64,000 nt of DNA from the NCBI GenBank assembly GCA_030065015.1, contig JASJDU010000024.1, forward strand, positions 1 through 64,000. Reading direction: 5' to 3'. The stretch comes from Candidatus Caenarcanales bacterium. GTDB lineage: Bacteria; Cyanobacteriota; Vampirovibrionia; Caenarcaniphilales; Caenarcanaceae. Both the position numbers and the translations under genes were made by a program. Below, in pieces: positions 53,373 to 62,549 of this stretch. The notes beneath the pieces were generated by a model. It did no database searches, had not been told where the DNA came from, and saw nothing but the letters and a program-made list of their open reading frames with translations. Each line of letters starts with the position of its first letter. The first letter of the stretch is position 1.

Positions 53373-54800
53373 TTATTTTCTTCCGTATATGTCGTCGAAT
53401 CTAATAATGTCATCTTCACCTAAATAACTACCCGATTGTACTTCAATTAGATTGAGATCTTCTGAACTTGGATTCGATAGACGATGTTTAGCTCCAAGAG
53501 GAATGAAGGTTGATTCATTTTCCTTAAGCTTAAAAGTTTTTTCATCTATTGTTACTTCTGCGGTTCCGTTCACAACTATCCAATGTTCCGCTCTATGGTT
53601 ATGCATTTGAAGGGATAGCTTTGCTTTTGGTTTTACTACTATTCTTTTTACTTGAAAATTCGGTCCTTCATCTATTGTTTGATAACTGCCCCAAGGGCGA
53701 TATACCTTAGTATGGTAATCGCATTCTCGTCTTTTATCATTCTTTAAATCTTCAACTATCTTCTTGATCTTGGATTCGCTGCCGAATTTGGATACTAGAA
53801 CAGCATCATCCATTTCCACAATTGACAGATCTTTTACCCCAGTAGCAACTAAAAGTCTTCCATTGGAGCTTAAGTAGCAGTTCTCAACATCTTCTATGTA
53901 TACGTCTCCTTCAATGGTATTACCTTGGTCGTCAGAGTTGGATACATTTCTAATAGCTTTCCAAGAGCCAACATCTGACCAATTAATTACTGTTTCAGAA
54001 AGAACTAATTTATCCGATTTTTCCATAAGTGCATAATCGATGGAAATAGCCTCTTGGTCTTTGTAAGATTTTTCATCTAGCCTTATAAAATCGAGATCTG
54101 AGGATGATTTGCTTAGTGAATTCTCTGCTGCATTAACTGTTTGTGGTGAATATTTTTTGAGTTCATCCCACATTACCTTCGGCTGGAAAAGCAATATACC
54201 GCTATTCCAATCGTATTCTTTTGAGTTGATGAATTGTTTAGCTAGGTTGAGATCCGGTTTCTCTGTGAATTTATCAACTTTGAAGATATTGTTTTCGTTA
54301 AGTTTTTTTCCCTTTTTTATATATCCAAAACCAGTATCTTCGTATATTGGTTTAATACCAAAAGTCCCTATAAAGCCATCTTTTGCAAAAGATTCTAGAT
54401 TTTTAATTGAATTGGCTAGCTCGCTTAAATTCTCAATGTAATGATCCGAAGGTAAAACGAGCAAGAATGTATCATCATTTTTATCTAGTTCCATCAAAGA
54501 AGCTATTGCAATGGCTGGGGCTGTATTTTGGGCAACGGGTTCTAAAACTATAATTGCTCCCATGGACATTTCTCGAGACTGCTCAGCCACTAGAAATCGA
54601 TGATCTTTGTTTGCAATAACAACAGGTTTTTGAATTTTTAATCCAAATTCTGTTGCAAGAATACGCAATCTATCTAAAGTTTGCTGAAATAGAGTGTAAT
54701 CGGAGTTGATTTTGATAAATTGCTTTGGATATGAAGTCCTGGACAATGGCCATAGCCGAGTGCCTGAACCTCCAGAAAGAATAACGGGGATTATTGTCAT
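53373..54800 (-). CDS. manC: Mannose-1-phosphate guanylyltransferase / mannose-6-phosphate isomerase
   Basis: ManC makes GDP-mannose from mannose-1-phosphate for polysaccharide or glycan synthesis; many members also have a mannose-6-phosphate isomerase domain. The 475-residue protein has the nucleotidyltransferase start PVILSGGSGTRLWPLSR with YPKQFIKI at residues 20-30, EPVAQNTAPAIAIAS near residue 85, and DHYIEN. The C-terminal cupin isomerase domain has LSLQMHNHRAEHWIVVNG and the following strands. These motifs cover both parts. ATG start at 54800. It supports the surface glycan synthesis suggested by the sugar transferase at 36278. It is convergent with the lipase gene. Confidence 0.94.
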   Translation of the reverse strand: MTIIPVILSGGSGTRLWPLSRTSYPKQFIKINSDYTLFQQTLDRLRILATEFGLKIQKPVVIANKDHRFLVAEQSREMSMGAIIVLEPVAQNTAPAIAIASLMELDKNDDTFLLVLPSDHYIENLSELANSIKNLESFAKDGFIGTFGIKPIYEDTGFGYIKKGKKLNENNIFKVDKFTEKPDLNLAKQFINSKEYDWNSGILLFQPKVMWDELKKYSPQTVNAAENSLSKSSSDLDFIRLDEKSYKDQEAISIDYALMEKSDKLVLSETVINWSDVGSWKAIRNVSNSDDQGNTIEGDVYIEDVENCYLSSNGRLLVATGVKDLSIVEMDDAVLVSKFGSESKIKKIVEDLKNDKRRECDYHTKVYRPWGSYQTIDEGPNFQVKRIVVKPKAKLSLQMHNHRAEHWIVVNGTAEVTIDEKTFKLKENESTFIPLGAKHRLSNPSSEDLNLIEVQSGSYLGEDDIIRFDDIYGRK

Positions 54801-54901
54801 TCGATTATTCTAATATCTAGCAAAAAAATTTATGTAAGTCAGAAAAAATATGTAATAATATGATTTGAGTATTTACGTGTCTGGCTGATTTACATATTTT
54901 A

Positions 54902-55549
54902 ATGAATAGTTTGAATATAAAAGCATTAGCAAAGGAAGCGCAATTGCAATGGGTAGTCAAAGCTGGTCTTTATAGGTATTCTCCTTTTGATGAGCGTCCA
55001 GATCTGAAATTGCCAGGTTTTTAAGTTAAACATAGTTTTAGAACACTTGAAGGCAAAGAGGTGGGGGCAAAAGTTCCATTGGAGGTAGGGAACCTTGGTG
55101 TAAGTCTAACTAGGCATGATGCTGTCTCTCATGGTTCCAGTGTTACAGACGCTACTGATCTTGGAGAACTAGTTAATTGTTGTTTTCATTATCTTTTGAA
55201 TGGTGAATATATTGGGCTTAATACTCCTCAAGAAGATGAAGAAGAAAAATATCGGAGGTTTTGTGGTCCACTAAATGTACACTTAAAGCAAGTTTTAGGC
55301 GAAAGCGTGGATATGCTGAAGAAAATTCATGAGGGGTTAGATGCTGCACACTCTCTATATTTGAAGCCTTTATTGGCTCGAAAGGGACAAAACCTTAAAT
55401 ATAATCTTCCCGCAAGCGAGTGTAAAGAAATATATGTTGTACCGGCACCATATGTGACAACTTTGTTAAAAGCTTACGACTCTTTTTTTGAAGAATTTCA
55501 AGGAGCTAGGTTGTCTATATCGGATTTATTCAGACTTGGAGATGGATAA
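54902..55549 (+). pseudogene. Unknown protein interrupted by one in-frame TAA
   Basis: An ATG at 54902 opens 40 codons (MNSLNIKALAKEAQLQ..., ending LKLPGF) and a TAA at 55022-55024. The same frame then stays open for 175 codons to 55549, 12 of them before the first possible start, a GTG at 55061. The two parts are therefore one 215-codon frame with a single stop. The downstream part reads KVPLEVGNLGVSLTRHD, then VTDATDLGELVNCCFHYL, and a charged helical C-terminus; I do not recognise it. Alternatives: a nonsense mutation or assembly error, a true readthrough, or two separate genes (a GAAGG lies 7 bases before the GTG). The gene lies between divergent manC and the convergent UDG gene. Other genes use TAA normally. 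Confidence 0.55.
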
Positions 55550-55588
55550 TTGAAGGAGTTCTTTAATTAGAACTTTAAGTTATTTCAT

Positions 55589-56284
55589 TTATTCAAATGT
55601 TGTTAGTTTTGTTTTTACTTCTTTAATAGCTTGCCAGGCTTGCCATTTAGGGCTTCCTTCGTTCTTTGAAGGATTACGTAATAAATAGGAAGGATGATAG
55701 AAAGGCATTATTAGGGTATTAGAGAGTAGATCTCCTTCTCCTTCAATCCACTTACCGTGGAGTTTCGTGATTCTTGGGTTCTTCATCTGTAACAGACCAA
55801 TTAGTGCGGTAGAACCTAATAGAAGAATTATTTTAGGCTTTATGAAGTCAATTTGTGCTCTTAAATATTTTGTACATTGTTCAGATTCGTTTTGAGCTGG
55901 AACTCGGTTATTTGGAGGTCTGCACTTAACAATATTGCAGATATAAGTTTCTTTTTGTCTATCAATTTGGACCGCTTCCAAAATTTTATCTAGCAATTGA
56001 CCTGCTCTTCCAACGAAGGGAAGACCTTTTAAGTCTTCTTGTTCACCGGGGCCTTCTCCGATGAGCATTAACTTTGCATCAGGATTGCCATCGAAAACAA
56101 CAACATTGGTCCTTGTTTCACAAAGAGAACAGTTGTTACACTCAAGAGCTTTGGAATTCAATTCATCCAAAGAGCTAAAGCTGTTATCTTTTGTTGGCCA
56201 GGTAATATCTTTATTTGCGATTTTATTTATTGCTCCAAAAGCTCTTTGTTTTTCTTCTAGCAAGTTTCCTTGAAGAGTTTCCAT
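55589..56284 (-). CDS. Family 4-type uracil-DNA glycosylase
   Basis: This 231-residue protein matches the family 4 uracil-DNA glycosylases, which remove uracil from DNA with an iron-sulfur cluster. The cysteines CNNCSLC at residues 49-55 supply cluster ligands, with more in the CNIVKCRPPNNRVP stretch. The active-site GEGPGEQEDLKGLPFVGRAG follows, and the late PFYHPSYLLRN carries the catalytic-site histidine. The N-terminal 45 residues are a polar extension. The family also includes SPO1-polymerase-related proteins, so uracil specificity is inferred. ATG start at 56284. It is the only DNA-repair gene recognised here and is convergent with the interrupted gene, with a 39-base gap containing a 6-bp hairpin. 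Confidence 0.92.
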   Translation of the reverse strand: METLQGNLLEEKQRAFGAINKIANKDITWPTKDNSFSSLDELNSKALECNNCSLCETRTNVVVFDGNPDAKLMLIGEGPGEQEDLKGLPFVGRAGQLLDKILEAVQIDRQKETYICNIVKCRPPNNRVPAQNESEQCTKYLRAQIDFIKPKIILLLGSTALIGLLQMKNPRITKLHGKWIEGEGDLLSNTLIMPFYHPSYLLRNPSKNEGSPKWQAWQAIKEVKTKLTTFE

Positions 56285-56504
56285 TTTGAAACCTTTTTAA
56301 GTTCGAGTTGAAATTCGAGGATTTGAAAATTGTAAATCTAAAGTCTTAAGATTTGTAAATTCAGATATGAATTTGATTGTTTTCATGAATTTAATGCAGC
56401 TAATCAAGATTAGACAAATAAAATAAAGGAAATAAGACACCTAATTAAAGTTAATATAGAATCATAAGTAACCTTGGCTGAACAAAATCGTTAATAATTG
56501 TCAA

Positions 56505-57041
56505 ATGTCATCAAGAATAGTAAGAATATTTCAAACCATAGTTTGTAGCAGTTTAATATTTTTTTTAGCATCTTGTACCCAGAAACAAGAAGTTGAACCG
56601 ATTGAAATCCCAGTAGTTCCTAAAGATAAGGTTGTAGTTTATTTTATAAAAGCGCATAGTAAGAAGGCAAAGTTGGAAGTTGTCTATAAAACCTTGAGTA
56701 AAAAAGAAGCTGACAAGAAATTGTTTTATGCTATATCTCATCTGGTTAAAGGGCCAAGCGAAGATGAAGTACATAGAAAAATAGGAACTGAGATTCCTCG
56801 AGGAACCAGGTTGCTCTCCTATAGAAATAAAAAAGACAAAGCGATCTTAAATTTGACAGATCAATTTCGTTCGGGAGGTGGTTCCAGAACCATGATAATG
56901 CGCTATAAGCAGCTTTACTATACTGTTGCTGCTAATGCAGGAGAAAAGCCGGTTTATATTTTAATCGAAGGTAAACCCTTTAAGAGACTTGGAGGAGAAG
57001 GCCTCATAACAGATGACCCGATATATGATGGACAAAAGTAA
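56505..57041 (+). CDS. GerMN-domain lipoprotein
   Basis: The 178-residue protein begins with a signal ending in the lipobox LASC at about residues 20-23, so it is a predicted lipoprotein (processed by Lgt and Lsp). The domain after it is GerMN: VYFIKAHSKKAKLEVV, AISHLVKGPSEDE, IPRGTRLLSY and the ILNLTDQFRSGGGS and YTVAANAGEKPVYILIEGK segments. GerM was first known from spore germination, but GerMN proteins are widespread in non-spore formers with unknown roles, probably at the cell envelope. It is followed by ispH after three bases, so the two genes are an operon; a functional link is not evident. ATG start at 56505. Confidence 0.88.
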   Translation: MSSRIVRIFQTIVCSSLIFFLASCTQKQEVEPIEIPVVPKDKVVVYFIKAHSKKAKLEVVYKTLSKKEADKKLFYAISHLVKGPSEDEVHRKIGTEIPRGTRLLSYRNKKDKAILNLTDQFRSGGGSRTMIMRYKQLYYTVAANAGEKPVYILIEGKPFKRLGGEGLITDDPIYDGQK

Positions 57042-57044
57042 ATT

Positions 57045-58004
57045 ATGAAGATTTTATTAGCCAAACCCAGGGGCTTTTGTGCGGGAGTTGATTATGCAAT
57101 TGGTATAGTTGAAGAGGCTTTGAGGCTTTTTGATGAACCAGTTTACATACTTCGTGAAATAGTTCACAACAAACAAATAGTTCAAGAACTCTCTGGAAAG
57201 GGTGCTAAGTCGATCCAATCAATTGAAGAAATTCCCAAAGGATCAATAATAATTTTTAGTGCTCACGGAGTACCTCCAGAATTTCATACAAGAGCAAAGA
57301 AACAAGGTCTTTATGTCTTGGATGCTACCTGTCCTTTGGTGAGAAAAGTTCATCTTGAGGCGATTAAATTTGCGAGGGATGGTTACACAATTTTATACAT
57401 TGGCCATAAAGGTCACGAGGAGGCTGAAGGCGTTATTGCCGAAGCTCCTGGTTCAATGATTCTTATAGATAACAAGGAAGAAGCTTTAAAAGTAAGTCCT
57501 TTTCAAACTAATAAAATAGCCTATTTGACTCAAACTACTCTTAGTGTTTCTGAAACAACTGAAATAATTCAAATACTCAAGGAAAGATTCCCCAATATAG
57601 TGGACCCTCCAAAAGAAGATATCTGTTATGCAACAACTAATAGGCAATATGCTGTTAGTTTCTTAGCAAAAAAAGTTGATTTAGTTTTGGTGTTGGGCTC
57701 TCAAAATAGCTCCAATTCTCAAAGGCTTAGAGAGCGTGCAGAGAATATCGGTACTAAAGCATTTCTGATTGACAATAAGGAGCAAATTCAAAATGAATGG
57801 CTAGCCAATATAAACTCAGTGGGAATTACTGCTGGAGCATCCGCCCCGGAAAAGCTAGTTCAAGAAGTAATTAATCATTTGAAGTGTGAATTTCCAGAAT
57901 CTGTGTTCGAAGAGATTGAACCTATTAAAGAAGAAATGGTTTTTCCAATTCCGGATTTAGTAAAAAAGATAGGAAGTCAAAAAGCTACCTTTAATTTAGC
58001 TTAA
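57045..58004 (+). CDS. ispH: 4-hydroxy-3-methylbut-2-enyl diphosphate reductase
   Basis: IspH makes IPP and DMAPP in the last step of the MEP pathway using an iron-sulfur cluster. The 319-residue protein has the three cluster cysteines at C12 (RGFCAGV), C96 (ATCPLV) and C194 (ICYATTNRQ). The catalytic ETVHRN-like segments are represented by LREIVHNKQIVQELSGKG near residue 35, and SAHGVPPEF, GHKGHEEAEG and GITAGASAPEKLV are conserved. ATG start at 57045, three bases after the GerMN gene. The stop overlaps the convergent metB-like gene by four bases. With ispE the MEP route is confirmed for this organism. Confidence 0.96.
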   Translation: MKILLAKPRGFCAGVDYAIGIVEEALRLFDEPVYILREIVHNKQIVQELSGKGAKSIQSIEEIPKGSIIIFSAHGVPPEFHTRAKKQGLYVLDATCPLVRKVHLEAIKFARDGYTILYIGHKGHEEAEGVIAEAPGSMILIDNKEEALKVSPFQTNKIAYLTQTTLSVSETTEIIQILKERFPNIVDPPKEDICYATTNRQYAVSFLAKKVDLVLVLGSQNSSNSQRLRERAENIGTKAFLIDNKEQIQNEWLANINSVGITAGASAPEKLVQEVINHLKCEFPESVFEEIEPIKEEMVFPIPDLVKKIGSQKATFNLA

Positions 58005-59515
58005 TTTGTGTTGAATTTTAATGCCTTGAGTTTGTTTAAGCTGTCGCTAAAAACTTCAATTAATTTGTTAATTTCTTCAGTTCCCACTGATACTCTCACT
58101 AAGCTTTTTGATACTCCGCATTGTTCAACAAATTCTAATTCTTGGTAGTGAGCTAAAAGTGTATAAGGGCAAGCTAAAGTGTAGCTAGTTCCTAGACTTG
58201 GTCCTTTTGATACTTCTAGATTGTCATAAAAAAGCGGGGCTGAAACTTCGGGATTCTTGAATTCAATTGAAAATAACCCCCCATAGCCAGAGTTAATTTT
58301 GTTGGAGAATTTTTTGTAATTATCAACATCCACAAACTTTGGGTAATGTATTCTCTCGATTGAATCTTGATGGGTGAGAAAATCACAGAGTGTTTCGGCG
58401 TTTTTATTAATTATTTTCATCCTTTCTTCAAAGTCTTGGCAATTTGTTAATAATACGTCTGCATCTTCAAACCACAATAAATCTTCATATTCGCTAGCAA
58501 TAAGATTGAACAGCTCATCGTAAAATTGGCTTTGCCCTGACAAAACTAAAGAACCAGCTATTGTGTTTCCCACCCCACTAAAAAACTTGGTTAGGCTAGT
58601 TACCAAAATATCGATATGTTCAACTAAATTCGCATTTGCAAAAGTTGCTATTGTGTCATCAACTACTATTGGAAAGTTATATTGTTTTGATAGTTGAACT
58701 AATTTCTCTAAATCAACGCTTCTTAACAATGGATTAGTAGGAAATTCTGTGAATAGTCCAGCAATCTTTTCCTCCTGTAAAAGAAACTCTAAAGCTTTTA
58801 AATCTTCTTCATCACCTTTGTGGAAAAAATGGACTCCTCCTGAAAATTTTTCTTGAATCTTCAGCGTGTCCATATAGGGGAATCCAAACTGAACTGTTTT
58901 TAATTTATTTTTTGAAGAATTCCTCTTCTGAAGTATGCTGTGAATGAAAAATATTGCAGCCATTCCGCTTGGAAATAAACGGATATTTTTTGTATCTTCA
59001 CCGGTGAGGTTTGAAATTTTTGTTTTTATTTTTTCTTTAGAACTTGTTGATAGTTTGTTGACTTTTTGTATTTTATTTTCGAGAACTTTCAAACAATATT
59101 CTGCTTTTCTGGAAGAAATTATCTCTCCAGAATGCTGCCAATAAGCTTTTAAAAGATGTACGTTATCTTTTGAAGTGATGACGATAAAGAGGTTGAGTCC
59201 TTTTTGAACTTCAAAGATGTCAGCTTTACCTAGATTATCTAAAACGAATTGCTTTGCTCTTTCGGCAGCTGATTTGGATGGAAAAACAAAATATGCTTCA
59301 TTTCCATCACTTTCGCGAAGAGTTTTATGTTGACTATAACAATAATCAAATAGCTTTTGAACCAGTGGATGGATTACAAATCTTGGATAGCCCAATTGCA
59401 ACTGACTAATTACTCTATCTTCTTTTTCTTCATATCCAATAACATCCATCCATTTAGGTAGACTAACGGAAACTGCATGGTCAGAGTGAGGTATCGGTTC
59501 TCCTAAACTGTTCAT
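58001..59515 (-). CDS. PLP-dependent cystathionine gamma-synthase-like enzyme
   Basis: This 504-residue protein is a Cys/Met metabolism PLP enzyme. The C-terminal two-thirds contain RLFPSGMAAIFFI, FTEFPTNPLLRSVDLEKL, the PIVVDDTIATFAN segment and the PLP lysine in SLTKFFSGVGN. The family is normally 380-400 residues; here about 150 extra residues precede it and resemble the longer fungal-type cystathionine gamma-synthases. The long N-terminal part includes IPHSDHAVSVSLPKW, a motif also seen in such long forms. Reaction specificity (gamma-synthase, gamma-lyase or O-acylhomoserine sulfhydrylase) cannot be set from sequence. It is convergent with ispH and overlaps it by four bases. ATG start at 59515. 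Confidence 0.85.
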   Translation of the reverse strand: MNSLGEPIPHSDHAVSVSLPKWMDVIGYEEKEDRVISQLQLGYPRFVIHPLVQKLFDYCYSQHKTLRESDGNEAYFVFPSKSAAERAKQFVLDNLGKADIFEVQKGLNLFIVITSKDNVHLLKAYWQHSGEIISSRKAEYCLKVLENKIQKVNKLSTSSKEKIKTKISNLTGEDTKNIRLFPSGMAAIFFIHSILQKRNSSKNKLKTVQFGFPYMDTLKIQEKFSGGVHFFHKGDEEDLKALEFLLQEEKIAGLFTEFPTNPLLRSVDLEKLVQLSKQYNFPIVVDDTIATFANANLVEHIDILVTSLTKFFSGVGNTIAGSLVLSGQSQFYDELFNLIASEYEDLLWFEDADVLLTNCQDFEERMKIINKNAETLCDFLTHQDSIERIHYPKFVDVDNYKKFSNKINSGYGGLFSIEFKNPEVSAPLFYDNLEVSKGPSLGTSYTLACPYTLLAHYQELEFVEQCGVSKSLVRVSVGTEEINKLIEVFSDSLNKLKALKFNTN

Positions 59516-59575
59516 GGATTTAACTTGAAAAAGGTATATGTATAGTTTATCGGATTGAATTCGTACGGTTCTCTT

Positions 59576-60823
59576 TTATTTACGTTTCCATTTTTTATTA
59601 GTAGCGTTATCAACTAATTCAAATCTTAAATTGAATGTTCCGTCAGGTAGCTCAATTGTGGCTATTTTTATATCCTTTCCTAGTGACAATATACTTTCTG
59701 CGTAAGGTTTGCTCTCGATTAGTAATTTTGCAGCCCACTCAGCTTCTTCTTTTGTTTGTAATCTGCTAGACTTACCACCAATAACGTGATTTGAATATGA
59801 TTCTTGATAGTACTTATTGTCTAAATAATCATTTAAAGTTGTAACTCTCTCCAGGGGAGAACTAAGCCTGCCATTGGATATTGTCGTACTATCAATTGCA
59901 AGAGAAGCTATTTGAAATTCTTTTGTAGTTGCTACTGGATAATAATTTCCTTTCACTTCGATTAGTTGAGCTAACATTTCAGACAACTCATTGAGAACAA
60001 CGTCATCTAGTTCCCCCAAACTTAAGTAAGCATTCTCAATTAGCATAAATCCATATGAGCTTAGTCCATTTAAACCTAAAGCTAACTCGCTATTAAAATC
60101 TGATGAAAGAAATATTGGAACATCTGTTTCTTTGCTGATTAGTTGGAGTAATTGCACATAATATGAATTCCCTGATATTTTCTCTATAAAATCGCTTTGT
60201 TCGTTTGTTATTTTCTTATCGGTTAAATAGAAAATGTTTTCTGTGTTTTTTATTGGTAACTGTATTTTTTTATACAAATCATTATTGAGAACTGACTTTT
60301 GCAGTTGTTCATAACCTTTACTCACTGTCCAGTTTTTTGTTTTCCAATTTTCTATGGTTTCTTTCAAAGCTTTGCTCAATGGTAATTTTTGTGAAGGAGT
60401 TTTATCTGGAAACTTTTGATAAAGACCAGCAGCACCTCCTTCCAAAACGGCTTTTTCAATTTGCTTTGCCATTTGAGGGTTGAGTTTTGCAAATGAAACA
60501 ATGTCATCAATTACTCTGTAAATTGTGCTTAATTTCGTTGAAACTTCGGTTTTTGAACTCTTGAATGTTTTTAACTTGGAACTTGTTCCAAAGGTATTGG
60601 TTGAGAAAGTGTCTTCCTGGAGGCCTGTGCTCTTTTTTAATCTGCTGAGTAGATAATAAGCTGTTTTTTTCGTTAAACTGCCGGATTCAACTAGACGAAA
60701 TAGCTCCTCTGTAGACGGCCTAAATACATTAAAGTCTTTTAATTCTTTTGTGGTATTTCTAAGATTATTATTTGTAAAAGCCCTTTTTAATGAAGTCCCA
60801 GCTCCATTTATAGAATCACCCAT
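59576..60823 (-). CDS. Unknown protein, 415 residues
   Basis: I do not recognise this protein. It is hydrophilic, Ser/Thr- and Lys-rich, with no signal peptide or membrane segment. It begins MGDSINGAGTSLKRAF and has helical stretches such as TEELFRLVESGSLTKKTAYYLLSRL and LNELSEMLAQLIE. No catalytic motif is visible. It may be cytosolic. It is upstream of the metB-like gene in the same direction (60-base gap) and downstream of the SDR gene by 153 bases. ATG start at 60823. Because unknown genes of this style recur in the window (30541, 31466, 42066), they may be lineage-specific. Confidence 0.65.
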   Translation of the reverse strand: MGDSINGAGTSLKRAFTNNNLRNTTKELKDFNVFRPSTEELFRLVESGSLTKKTAYYLLSRLKKSTGLQEDTFSTNTFGTSSKLKTFKSSKTEVSTKLSTIYRVIDDIVSFAKLNPQMAKQIEKAVLEGGAAGLYQKFPDKTPSQKLPLSKALKETIENWKTKNWTVSKGYEQLQKSVLNNDLYKKIQLPIKNTENIFYLTDKKITNEQSDFIEKISGNSYYVQLLQLISKETDVPIFLSSDFNSELALGLNGLSSYGFMLIENAYLSLGELDDVVLNELSEMLAQLIEVKGNYYPVATTKEFQIASLAIDSTTISNGRLSSPLERVTTLNDYLDNKYYQESYSNHVIGGKSSRLQTKEEAEWAAKLLIESKPYAESILSLGKDIKIATIELPDGTFNLRFELVDNATNKKWKRK

Positions 60824-60976
60824 AAAGTCAACCCAAGTTCAGCCCAACTATAAATTCCCTTTAATAATAAGTATTGCAGTAAATGATTTTGAAATGATTA
60901 TTAAAGCTTTAAATTCCTTTTAAATTCTTCAGTTGAACCTATAAACTGGTTGGCTTTTTAAGTTATTCAGGAAGCC

Positions 60977-62479
60977 TCAAGAAAACTTTTTTGGGCCTTC
61001 TAATATTTTTTTACCTGTTTCTTCTGCAATACCTTTAAGCATTCCATTGAAAACTATGAAATGGAATGGTGTAACTAAATACCAGTAAATTAGTCCTAGA
61101 AGTCCTCTAGGTAAGAATCTGGCAATTTGTTTCAGTTCAACTTTACCATCACCAACCTCTTCAATAACTGAGTCTAAAATTGCTTCACCGGGCAACTTCA
61201 TTTCAGCTACTAGCAAAAGTCTTTGATTCCTTTTTAAGTCAGCAACTCTCCAAAAATCGAGAGCATCTCCGGGTCTTAGATCCATGTCATGTCTTCTTCC
61301 ACGTTTTAAGCCAACCCCTCCAATTAATCCATCCATGGCTCCTCTCAATTTCCATAACCAATCACCTTGATACCAGCCATTCCTTCCACCAATTTTAATT
61401 AATGGCTCCCAAACATCTTCTTTACTTGCTTCAAGAACAATTTTCCTTTTATCTTCAAATATTGTGCCTCCGGCCCATTCAGGGTCTCCGTAATAAACCC
61501 ACTCGGGTGGGTAGCTATAGCCTGCGTCACTCCAGTGGCTCTCAACTTGTTGCATTTGCAACCGTTTAAGTGCTTTTTTTATAGCATCTCGACAGCTCAA
61601 AAGTTCTTGAGGAATTAATTTTCTAATTTCCTGATTTTCACAAATAACTTTATTCTTTAATCCTTCTGTTAATGGAATTGCCATTGATGAGGGGATTGGG
61701 GTAATTAAGTGAATCCAGTGAGAACTGAGCCAAGGAGTGAAAACTGGCACAGGAATAACAAATCTTTGAGGGAGTTTAGCTTCTTCTTCGTAAATTTTCA
61801 TTAAATCTCTGTAGTTGACAATCTCTTCTCCACCAATATCAAAAGATTTGCCAATTGTCTCTGGAACATCTAAGCATCCTATTAAATAATTTAATACATT
61901 CCTAATCGCAATCGGTTGAGATGGCGTATTCACCCATTTCGGAGTAATCATTAATGGCAATCTATCAACTAAATATCTGAGTATTTCAAAAGAAGTGCTT
62001 CCAGAGCCAATAATCATAGCTGCTCTCAAAATAGTTACTGGAACTTTTCCTGATTTCAGTATTTCCCCTACTTCTATTCTCGATTCTAAATGTGGACTTA
62101 ATCTTTCTTTTTTATCTGAATTGCCTAAGCCTCCCAAATAAATTATTCGTTCTATTTCATTTTGCTCCGCAGCTTTAACCATATTCTTTGCTGCAACTCT
62201 GTCGGCCGATTGGAAATCCTTTTTATTAGAATTCATAGAGTGTACAAAGTAATACACTGTAGAACATCCTTTTAGAGCGTGAGTTATTGACTCTAAATCG
62301 TGCAAATCACCCGCTACTATTTCTAGATTCTTGTTTTTTGCCCATGGCCTGGACATTAACTTTGTTAATGATCTGGAAACCGCTCTCACCTTATAGCCTG
62401 AGTCGAGGAGACGCGGTATCAATCTCGCACCAACATATCCAGTGCCTCCAGTAACTACTATTGGCTTTGATTTATCCAT
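60977..62479 (-). CDS. SDR-type NAD(P)-binding protein with C-terminal DUF2867-like domain
   Basis: The 500-residue protein begins IVVTGGTGYVGARLIPRLL (residues 6-24), the extended SDR dinucleotide-binding motif, followed by YKVRAVSRS and the later DIGGEEIVNYRDLMKIYE segment of NmrA/YbjT-like atypical SDR proteins. Residues from about 335 on form a second domain with WYQGDWLWKLRGAMDGLIGG, RPGDALDFWRV and the C-terminal FLPRGLLGLIYWYLVTPFHF, matching the DUF2867 type, possibly with a membrane-associated end. Such fusions are found widely, with unknown substrates. ATG start at 62479. It is followed by the unknown gene at 59576 on the same strand and preceded by thyX by 70 bases. Confidence 0.88.
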   Translation of the reverse strand: MDKSKPIVVTGGTGYVGARLIPRLLDSGYKVRAVSRSLTKLMSRPWAKNKNLEIVAGDLHDLESITHALKGCSTVYYFVHSMNSNKKDFQSADRVAAKNMVKAAEQNEIERIIYLGGLGNSDKKERLSPHLESRIEVGEILKSGKVPVTILRAAMIIGSGSTSFEILRYLVDRLPLMITPKWVNTPSQPIAIRNVLNYLIGCLDVPETIGKSFDIGGEEIVNYRDLMKIYEEEAKLPQRFVIPVPVFTPWLSSHWIHLITPIPSSMAIPLTEGLKNKVICENQEIRKLIPQELLSCRDAIKKALKRLQMQQVESHWSDAGYSYPPEWVYYGDPEWAGGTIFEDKRKIVLEASKEDVWEPLIKIGGRNGWYQGDWLWKLRGAMDGLIGGVGLKRGRRHDMDLRPGDALDFWRVADLKRNQRLLLVAEMKLPGEAILDSVIEEVGDGKVELKQIARFLPRGLLGLIYWYLVTPFHFIVFNGMLKGIAEETGKKILEGPKKFS

Positions 62480-62549
62480 TGAAATGTTAAATGACTTTAA
62501 TACTAATTATAAATAGCTTGAAATCAATAATTAGCCTTTACTTCCATAA

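Noticed and set aside
55560-55580. A 6-bp hairpin AGTTCT/AGAACT between the interrupted gene and the UDG gene
   Set aside because: Too short to call a terminator with confidence.
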